NCBI GenBank assembly: GCA_963837695.1
Contig: CAWINZ010000004.1
Location: forward strand, 1 to 19,833
From: VRUE01 sp963837695
Lineage (GTDB): Bacteria > Actinomycetota > Thermoleophilia > Solirubrobacterales > 70-9
Length of the DNA: 19,833 bases
Direction of reading: 5' to 3'
Shown here piece after piece: positions 15,033 through 19,833 of this stretch (position 1 is the first letter of the stretch; the number at the start of each line of letters is the position of its first letter). The position numbers and the translations under genes are program-made. The notes below the pieces were generated by a model. The model did no database searches. It was not told where the DNA came from and worked only from the letters and a program-made list of their open reading frames with translations.

Positions 15033-16928
15033 TCAGGCTGGGACGGGCACGGCCTCTGGCTGCCGGCCGCCGCGGTCGGAGACGACAATGACGCGGCAGG
15101 GTCGCTCGCTGAGCACGGTCTGCAGGGTCTTGTCGTAAAGCGGCGCGCCGCTGCGGTAGCGCAGGCCGACGACGACCGCGGCGGCGCTGATCAGGTTCGC
15201 CTCGTCGGAGATCGAGTAGCCCGCCTGCGCCGGGCGCACCCGCGCGACGTGGCCGGTGACGCGCTGCCCGCCGATCAGCTTCGCCTGCTCGATCTTGCTC
15301 TGCGCCTCGGCCTCCTGGTCGCGCAGGTCGGCGTCGAGCGGCAGGTCGGTCGGCACCGTCAACATCGAGTGGATGTGAATACCGCGGCGCCGCTTGGAGG
15401 CGAGCTTGATCGCCGTCGCGACCATCTCCTCGGAGAACGGCTCCCCATCCTCGAAGGCGACGAGGATGCTGCGGTACTCGATCTCCTCGACGCCGAGCGG
15501 CTCCGGCGTGACGACTTTGACGGTCTCGGTCAAAGGCAGTTTCTGGTTGCGGCGGTAGACGACGTAGACGACGATCCCGATCGCCATCCAGCCGACTCCC
15601 ACGGCGAGCGTGCGGGGATTCAGCGCCATCACCACGATCCAGGCGGCGAAGGTGCCGAGGCCACCGAGCACGGCGGTCAGAGGCAGCTCGAAGCCGAAGG
15701 CGTGAAAGTTGAGTGGCGGCTTCCAGGGACGCTCCTCGTCGGCGTGCCGGCGGCGCAGCTGGATCACCGCGACGTGGGCGATCGTGAACGAGAGCATCGC
15801 GCCGAACGAGTACAGCGTCGCGAGGAATTCGGCCTGGCCGGGGATCAGCGTGATCATCGCCAGGCCAGAGAAGACGAGGATCGCGATGTAGGGCGTCCGG
15901 TAACGAGGATGGACCGCCCGCAGCCCCTCGGGAAGCTGGCGGTGCTGGCCCATCGAGTAGGTGAGGCGGGAGACGCCAATCAGGCCGGCGTTGGTGGCGA
16001 TCAGCAGGATCACCGCGGCGAGGATGCCGACGTAGAAGCGCAACGCTTCGGTCAGGCCGCTGCCGAGGCCGAGGTTCTCGACGATGCCGAGGATCGGGTC
16101 GTTGGCGAACTCGCTGCCCAGCGCCGTCGTGTAATGGCCGGCGGCGTCCTGCACGACCGGCATCGCCGAGAGGGCGACGATCGGAATCAACAGGTAAAGG
16201 CCGAGCACGGCCGCGACCGTGAAGCCGACGCTGCGCGGGATCGTCCGCGCCGCGTCCTTGGCCTCCTCGGCCATGTTGGAGATCGTCTCGATACCGGTGT
16301 AGGCGATCATCGCCACGGCGATGCCGAGGGCGAAGTCGCTCCAGGAGGGGGCGACGCCGAGGTGCACGTTGTCGACCAGGATCTGAGGGCTCAGCACCAG
16401 CACGACGCCGATCCCGACCAGGACGACCTGCGTGCCGAGGTCGGCGATCGCGAGGACGAGGTTGAGTTTGGCCGACTCCTGCGAGCCGCGGATGTTGAGC
16501 AGCGCCAGCCCCCCGATCAGCGCCGCGCCGCCGATGATGTCGCCCGGAGCGTGGCCGAGCGGCTCCCAGAAGACCGCCAGGTAGTGGGGCACGAAATAGG
16601 CCGAGATCGCGACCGTGATCGTGTAGTTGAGCATCTGCCCCCAGGCGGCGACGAAGCTGACCAGCTCGTTGAAGGCGTGACGGGCAAAGCTGGAGGACCC
16701 CCCCGCCTCCGGGTACATCACCGTCGCCTCGGCGTAGGTCGCAGCGGTCGCGGCGAAGATCAGGCCGGAGATGACGAAGGCGACCGGGGTGAGGCCGAGG
16801 GCGAAGGCGGCGGTGACGCCGAGGGCGTAGTAGATCGAGGAGCCGACGTTGCCGTAGGCGGCCGAGAACAGCGCGCCGACGCCGTGCACGCGACTCAGCG
16901 ATTCGTCTCTGGGGATCCGCTGCGCCAT
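15033..16928 (-). CDS. Second APC-superfamily permease with UspA-like domain
   Basis: 631 residues, paralogous to the permease at 12702-14759. The membrane domain (about 15-460) opens with ALFSAAYGNVGSSIYYALG and has the same loop GGSSSFARHAFNEL. Helix 3 reads QMLNYTITVAI, with Asn where the other permease has Asp. From about 485 (YRSILVAFEDGEPFSEEM) to 615 there is a UspA-like domain ending in VLSERPCRVIVVSD, in which the glycine-rich ATP motif is not evident. ATG 16928 lies 24 nt after the stop of the FMN enzyme gene, with no good Shine-Dalgarno, so it is probably in that operon. Substrate unknown: amino acid, organic anion or cation. The neighbouring 2-hydroxyacid dehydrogenase raises uptake of a carboxylic substrate as an alternative to K+. 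Confidence 0.88.
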   Translation of the reverse strand: MAQRIPRDESLSRVHGVGALFSAAYGNVGSSIYYALGVTAAFALGLTPVAFVISGLIFAATAATYAEATVMYPEAGGSSSFARHAFNELVSFVAAWGQMLNYTITVAISAYFVPHYLAVFWEPLGHAPGDIIGGAALIGGLALLNIRGSQESAKLNLVLAIADLGTQVVLVGIGVVLVLSPQILVDNVHLGVAPSWSDFALGIAVAMIAYTGIETISNMAEEAKDAARTIPRSVGFTVAAVLGLYLLIPIVALSAMPVVQDAAGHYTTALGSEFANDPILGIVENLGLGSGLTEALRFYVGILAAVILLIATNAGLIGVSRLTYSMGQHRQLPEGLRAVHPRYRTPYIAILVFSGLAMITLIPGQAEFLATLYSFGAMLSFTIAHVAVIQLRRRHADEERPWKPPLNFHAFGFELPLTAVLGGLGTFAAWIVVMALNPRTLAVGVGWMAIGIVVYVVYRRNQKLPLTETVKVVTPEPLGVEEIEYRSILVAFEDGEPFSEEMVATAIKLASKRRRGIHIHSMLTVPTDLPLDADLRDQEAEAQSKIEQAKLIGGQRVTGHVARVRPAQAGYSISDEANLISAAAVVVGLRYRSGAPLYDKTLQTVLSERPCRVIVVSDRGGRQPEAVPVPA

Positions 16929-16952
16929 CGATCAGGTAGAGAGGCCGGTCAC

Positions 16953-18044
16953 TCAGTCCGAATATACGGAGATCGCCGGTGCTCTCCGCAGGTGGGCGGC
17001 GCCGAGCCCGGCCGGCGAGGCGCAACCGCAGAGCGCCAGGGTCAGCTCGAACTCCTCGCGCAGCAGCTCGAGCACGCGCCGAGCGCCGGCCTCCCCGCCG
17101 ACCGCCAGCCCCCAGAGCGCCGCTCGCCCGACCAGCACGGCGTCGGCGCCAAGGGCGAGCGCGATCGCGACATCGACACCGCGCCGGATGCCGCCGTCGA
17201 CCAGCACCGTGCCGCGCCCAGCGACCGCCTCGACGACCTCAGATAGCGCGTCGGCGGTGGCGAGGCAGCGGTCGAGCTGGCGCCCGCCGTGGTTGGAGAC
17301 GACGACCCCGGCGGCGCCATGATCGACCGCCAGGGCCGCATCCTCGGCGGTGAGCACGCCCTTGACCAGGACCGGCACGCGGCAGTCCGATGCCAGATTC
17401 TCGAGGTCGGCCCAGCTCAGCGCCGGGTCCATCAGAGCGAACGTCTCCTCGATCGTCACCGCGCGATCCGAGCCAAGCGCGGCTTCGACGCTCGGCACAC
17501 CGAGCTCCTCGGGGATCGCGAACCCGGTCCGCCGGTCGCGCTCGCGGTTGCCGCCGCGGGGCGCATCGACCGTCACCACGATCGCCTCGTAGCCACAGTC
17601 GACCGCCTCCTCGATCAGCACCCGGGTCACGGCCCGGTCCTTGAAGCAGTAGAGCTGAAACCAGCGCCGGCCCCCAGGCGCCGCTTCGGCAACCGGCCGC
17701 GGCCGCCGCGTCGCCAGCGTCGAGAGGCACATGACCGTCCCCGCCGCAGCAGCCGCCCGGGCCATCGCCTCCTCCCCATCCGGATCGACCAGCCCCTGAT
17801 AGGCAACCGGCGCCACCAGCACCGGCATCGAAACGTCCCCTCCCAGCAGCTCGATCCCGGTCGACCACTCACCCAGCCCGGCAAGCGCCCGCGGCCGCAA
17901 CCGCCAGCCCGACCAAGCAGCAACGTTCTCCCGCAGCGTCAGCTCATCGCCGGCGCCGCCGAAGAAATACCCGGCGACCCCGGCATCCAACTTCTCAGCC
18001 GCAACCCGCTCGAAGTCGGCGACGTTGATCAACCCCTCGATCAC
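16953..18044 (-). CDS. FMN-dependent alpha-hydroxy acid dehydrogenase (LldD/glycolate oxidase family)
   Basis: 363 residues from GTG 18044. The family oxidises L-lactate, glycolate or related 2-hydroxy acids with FMN in a TIM barrel. Seen here: GYFFGGAGDELTLREN near the N-terminus with the substrate-binding aromatic, PVLVAPVAYQGL, QLYCFKDR, TVDAPRGGNRERDRR, the Lys block VPVLVKGV, the catalytic base His252 in SNHGGRQLD (with Arg255), and the phosphate-binding end VLVDGGIRRGVDV...GADAVLVGRA. Length is normal. ATG 18053 is 9 nt upstream in frame, but it overlaps a GATAAT box placed 7 nt before GTG 18044, so the shorter start is preferred. Substrate cannot be told from sequence; long-chain or mandelate-type acids remain possible. 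It leads the operon with the second APC permease. Confidence 0.9.
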   Translation of the reverse strand: MIEGLINVADFERVAAEKLDAGVAGYFFGGAGDELTLRENVAAWSGWRLRPRALAGLGEWSTGIELLGGDVSMPVLVAPVAYQGLVDPDGEEAMARAAAAAGTVMCLSTLATRRPRPVAEAAPGGRRWFQLYCFKDRAVTRVLIEEAVDCGYEAIVVTVDAPRGGNRERDRRTGFAIPEELGVPSVEAALGSDRAVTIEETFALMDPALSWADLENLASDCRVPVLVKGVLTAEDAALAVDHGAAGVVVSNHGGRQLDRCLATADALSEVVEAVAGRGTVLVDGGIRRGVDVAIALALGADAVLVGRAALWGLAVGGEAGARRVLELLREEFELTLALCGCASPAGLGAAHLRRAPAISVYSD

Positions 18045-18051
18045 GGCGAGC

Positions 18052-18057
18052 ATTATC
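18052..18057 (-). promoter_or_regulatory. Putative -10 box for the FMN dehydrogenase operon
   Basis: On the minus strand GATAAT (5 of 6 to TATAAT) is followed by 7 nt and GTG 18044, predicting a leaderless mRNA. The box overlaps the base of the hairpin at 18054-18107. Confidence 0.42.
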
Positions 18058-18107
18058 GGCGTTGTGTGCGGCAGGGTGCCCCTTCGGGGTCCCTGGCCGT
18101 GCCGATA
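18054..18107. repeat. Inverted repeat between cupin and FMN dehydrogenase genes
   Basis: TATCGGC (18054-18060) pairs with GCCGATA (18101-18107). Inside, CGGCAGGG (18069-18076) pairs with CCCTGGCCG (18091-18099) with one bulge, and CCCC (18079-18082) with GGGG (18086-18089) around a TTC loop. It follows the cupin stop on the minus strand and could be its terminator. It also overlaps the -10 box of the next gene, so it might act as an operator or attenuator. Confidence 0.5.
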
Positions 18108-18131
18108 CCGCCGCGTAGCTATTACCCGTAG

Positions 18132-18500
18132 TCAGCGGGCGTCGTCTGAGCGCCCGTAGCGATCCTGCAGGCGCACGACGTCCTCGAGATGCGCGGTCGA
18201 GACCTCCAACACCACCGAGTCCTCCAGAGCCTCGATTGAGTGAACGGTGCCGGGTTCGTTCCGCCATGCCTGCCCCGGCTCGATCTCCTGCTCGTCCAAC
18301 TCCTCAGCGCTCGCACCGCGGGTCAGTCGCAACCGGCCCGAGAGAAGATAGGAGGTCTCGTCCTTTTCGCGATGGAACTGCAAGGAGAGCGCGTGACCGG
18401 CATTGACGACGAGGAGCTTGCCCGCGTAATCGTCGGTGTGAGCCCACCAGATCTCATGCCCCCAGGGCTTCTCAACCCGCTGCAGTTCCCTCTCGACCAC
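18132..18500 (-). CDS. Phosphomannose-isomerase-like cupin
   Basis: 122 residues from GTG 18500. The whole protein is one cupin barrel of the type-II mannose-6-phosphate isomerase kind: VEKPWGHEIWWAHTD near the start, KLLVVNAGHALSLQFHREKDETSYLLSGRLRL in the middle, and EPGQAWRNEPGTVHSIEALEDSVVLEVST toward the end. Possible metal ligands are the His and Glu of QFHREKDE and the His of GTVHSI; the usual second His of the first motif is missing. Members act in sugar-phosphate isomerisation or as stand-alone sugar-binding cupins. The frame is open up to 18599, but the extension overlaps the divergent promoter region and has poor residue composition. GTG 18500 has a -10-like box 8 nt before it. A link to mannose metabolism would suit the GH92/GT39 operon, but they are distant. 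Confidence 0.82.
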   Translation of the reverse strand: MVERELQRVEKPWGHEIWWAHTDDYAGKLLVVNAGHALSLQFHREKDETSYLLSGRLRLTRGASAEELDEQEIEPGQAWRNEPGTVHSIEALEDSVVLEVSTAHLEDVVRLQDRYGRSDDAR

Positions 18501-18508
18501 CCGCGCCG

Positions 18509-18514
18509 ACAATA
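18509..18514 (-). promoter_or_regulatory. Putative -10 box for the cupin gene
   Basis: On the minus strand TATTGT is followed by 8 nt and GTG 18500, giving a predicted leaderless mRNA. No Shine-Dalgarno is present. Confidence 0.42.
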
Positions 18515-18558
18515 CCGGCCGCGAAGGCCAACGCAGTGCCTTGGACGGCTGTTCAGGA

Positions 18559-18587
18559 TCGACGCAGGTTTTTGTCTGCGCTATCCT
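18559..18587 (+). promoter_or_regulatory. Putative promoter of the DUF2283 gene
   Basis: TCGACG (18559-18564, 4 of 6 to TTGACA) is separated by 17 bp from TATCCT (18582-18587), which ends 10 nt before ATG 18598. A short inverted repeat CGCAG/CTGCG around a T-run (18563-18580) sits in the spacer and could be an operator. It forms a divergent promoter pair with the cupin gene. Confidence 0.45.
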
Positions 18588-18597
18588 TGGTCCCATC

Positions 18598-18792
18598 ATG
18601 CACCTTCACTACGATCCCGAGGTGGATATCGCCTTGCTCTCCTTCGAGCAGGGCAGCGCGGTGAGCGAGGAGCACCCTTGGGGTCTGATCGATCGCGACC
18701 CCGACGACGGACACCTGATGGGCTTCGAGATCTGGGACGCCCGCAAACGCCTCCCTCGGGAGCTAGTGGACGCACTGCCAGCGCCGACCTAG
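18598..18792 (+). CDS. DUF2283 domain protein
   Basis: 64 residues, the full usual length of DUF2283. The pattern is typical: MHLHYDPEVDIALLSF at the start (compare the family's YDPEADALYI), an acidic middle with a Gly-Leu-Ile-Asp strand (WGLIDRDPDDGHLMGFEIWDARKRL), and a short tail. These small proteins are widespread and uncharacterised. Some are found near toxin-antitoxin or mobile genes, but that is a loose association and nothing here proves it. ATG 18598 is chosen over upstream in-frame codons because the family begins at this position and the promoter lies between. Confidence 0.85.
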   Translation: MHLHYDPEVDIALLSFEQGSAVSEEHPWGLIDRDPDDGHLMGFEIWDARKRLPRELVDALPAPT

Positions 18793-18899
18793 TCCGACGG
18801 CGACGCAGCGGGCGCATGGGCTTTCTCGCTGGCCTCCGACTAGGTCCACAGCTCGCGACTAACGGGCTAACTCGAAGCGAACTGAGCCGAACCCGAATG

Positions 18900-18905
18900 T
18901 AGGGT
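18900..18905 (+). promoter_or_regulatory. Putative -10 box for the orphan membrane protein
   Basis: TAGGGT is followed by six bases and GTG 18912, the same spacing as TATAGT before the ABC exporter gene. No Shine-Dalgarno precedes the GTG. The 107 nt between the DUF2283 stop and this box show no gene or clear repeat. Confidence 0.35.
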
Positions 18906-18911
18906 CGGCCC

Positions 18912-19643
18912 GTGCAGAGGCATACACGGCAAGCGCTTGGCTCATTTCTGGATACGGCCTTGGATAACCGCTACGTTCGCTGGGCGGGTGGGCTGCTCTT
19001 CCTCGTGGGCGCTGCTCGGGCGGTATTAGGCAAGGTCGGTGACGATCCTGTCACCGCGCTCACGCTGATCCTGACTGCCGCCGGCGTGCTTCTCCTCTCC
19101 CTCCCGTTCTTTGAGCGGATTCGTCAAAAGAGAAAGCGAGGTGCGAAAGCCGACCAAAGACAACCTGCGAGGGTCCGCCACGTCAAGCTCCCATCTCCTT
19201 CCGCACGCCCTCCCAAATCCGAGTACCTGAAACGGATCAAACGCAACGAACGGCGGGCCGCACGCGCGTTCGAGCGTGAGTTGGTCACGCTGGTAGACGA
19301 GTGGAAGCTCGTACGCGGAAACGCGTTCAGGGGCACCGATTTCGGCACCTATTCTCTATGGGAGCGCAAGAGTTGCGAGTTCATCGGTGGCATCTTGGGC
19401 GAAACGGAGCGGCAACGCTTCCAAAGCAACGGCGACGAGGTCAACTTGACCCTCGAGCGCCAGGCCGAGCTGCGTATTCGTGCGCTTGAACGCCTTCGAG
19501 ACGCTCCTGGACGATGGAAGCTTGTTGGCAAATCGCGAGACCACGTGCGCACAGCGTCCGAGAAGCGAAGGCTGCTGAGCCCGCAGGAACGGATCGTTCT
19601 CGCCGGAACACCGGAGCTTGCAAAGACCTACGAAAACGCGTAA
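18912..19643 (+). CDS. Orphan two-helix membrane protein with basic cytosolic domain
   Basis: 243 residues from GTG 18912. Two hydrophobic segments (about 21-40, YVRWAGGLLFLVGAARAVLG, and 46-67, PVTALTLILTAAGVLLLSLPFF) are followed by a very basic stretch (ERIRQKRKRGAKADQRQ), consistent with a hairpin anchor and a cytosolic C-terminal domain. Residues ~95-243 are helical and charged (KRIKRNERRAARAFERELVTLVDEWKLVRGNAF, then an aromatic block TDFGTYSLWERKSCEFIGGILGETERQRF, then LERQAELRIRALERLRDAPGRW). I recognise no family or catalytic motif. The DNA is visibly less GC-rich than the rest of the window, with more A/G-ending codons such as AAA, CGA and GAA, suggesting acquisition by transfer. 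It is followed 5 nt later by the long palindrome. Confidence 0.72.
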   Translation: MQRHTRQALGSFLDTALDNRYVRWAGGLLFLVGAARAVLGKVGDDPVTALTLILTAAGVLLLSLPFFERIRQKRKRGAKADQRQPARVRHVKLPSPSARPPKSEYLKRIKRNERRAARAFERELVTLVDEWKLVRGNAFRGTDFGTYSLWERKSCEFIGGILGETERQRFQSNGDEVNLTLERQAELRIRALERLRDAPGRWKLVGKSRDHVRTASEKRRLLSPQERIVLAGTPELAKTYENA

Positions 19644-19648
19644 GCGTC

Positions 19649-19826
19649 GCCGGTGGGGAGGTCACTCGGCTGGATGTGGTGCCGACGGGACGAGCGAAAA
19701 GCAAGTCCGGCAAGGACGCAGCCCGCCCGAATAGCAGCGCTATTCGGGCGGGTGAGGACACCGCCGGACGCTGCTTTGCAGCCGTCCCGGCGGTGCCACA
19801 GACTGGCGAGGGGCCTCCCCGCCGGC
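19649..19826. repeat. 178-nt concentric imperfect palindrome, possible structured RNA
   Basis: The segment is symmetric about position 19737. The outermost arms 19649-19683 and 19792-19826 match at 26 of 35 positions, and four of the nine differences would be G-U pairs on the plus strand. In the centre 19722-19735 and 19739-19752 are a perfect 14-bp stem (CCCGCCCGAATAGC and its complement). The right flank 19760-19794 folds by itself (ACCGCCGG with CCGGCGGT, GCTGC with GCAGC around TTT), and the left flank has GTCC/GGAC (19705-19717). No convincing gene fits the segment. It could be a non-coding RNA, a palindromic mobile unit or a recombination site. Confidence 0.55.
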
Positions 19827-19833
19827 TAAAAGT

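Noticed and set aside
15003..17246. Very long plus-strand open frame (747 codons) antisense to the second permease and FMN enzyme
   Set aside because: It mirrors recognisable proteins on the minus strand, has the Arg/Asp/Gly-rich composition of antisense GC-rich frames and no protein family features.
19703..19726. Resemblance to the signal recognition particle RNA tip (GTCC-GGCAA-GGAC-GCAGCC)
   Set aside because: The conserved GGAA tetraloop and asymmetric internal loop are not reproduced, and the surrounding pairing differs. The likeness is too short to support an SRP RNA.
19649..19826. Integron attC site
   Set aside because: The size could fit a large one, but the terminal core sites (RYYYAAC at the left, GTTRRRY at the right) are absent, and no integron cassette layout is visible.
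1..19833. CRISPR array, insertion sequence or prophage genes
   Set aside because: No regularly spaced direct repeats, transposase, integrase or phage structural proteins were recognised on either strand.

Overview
The window is GC-rich (roughly two-thirds G+C by eye), densely coded DNA with many GTG/TTG starts, 4-nt stop/start overlaps and few Shine-Dalgarno sites. The gene set (GH92 mannosidase, heterodimeric ABC exporter, APC permeases fused to UspA domains, a TrkA/RCK pair, an FMN 2-hydroxyacid dehydrogenase) and codon use suggest an actinobacterium, most likely of the Thermoleophilia/Solirubrobacterales type. That placement is inference; no rRNA is present.

Layout. 1-187: tail of an unrecognised gene. 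147-5126 (minus): an apparently coupled glycan operon of secreted GH92 alpha-mannosidase, GT39/ArnT-type membrane glycosyltransferase and GtrA-type lipid-glycan flippase, followed after a hairpin by a membrane-anchored coiled-coil protein. 5200-5826 (plus): membrane-anchored extracytoplasmic protein of unknown role with an intrinsic terminator. 5863-9401 (plus): two overlapping genes for a heterodimeric ABC exporter with one degenerate ATP site. 9398-10114 (minus): lipoprotein with a low-complexity Ala/Glu/Gly tail. 10166-10237 (minus): tRNA-Gln(CTG). 10293-14759 (minus): APC-UspA permease, two RCK (TrkA-type) proteins and an FAD-dependent reductase. 14812-18044 (minus): lactate/glycolate-oxidase-type FMN enzyme, a second APC-UspA permease and a 68-residue membrane protein ending inside a large hairpin. 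18132-18500 (minus): phosphomannose-isomerase-like cupin. 18598-19643 (plus): DUF2283 protein and a visibly less GC-rich orphan membrane protein. 19649-19826: a long concentric palindrome that looks like a structured RNA or palindromic element.

Themes. (1) Several genes have a TAnnnT-like -10 box ending only 6-8 nt before the start codon, implying leaderless transcripts. (2) Two terminator-like hairpins carry the stop codon of the preceding gene in their loop. (3) Two tandem APC-UspA permeases next to two RCK proteins, with no TrkH/Ktr channel in view, suggest an RCK-linked APC transport module, possibly for potassium as in KimA. (4) The 178-nt palindrome at the right end is the least explained element. 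No CRISPR array, insertion sequence or rRNA was found.
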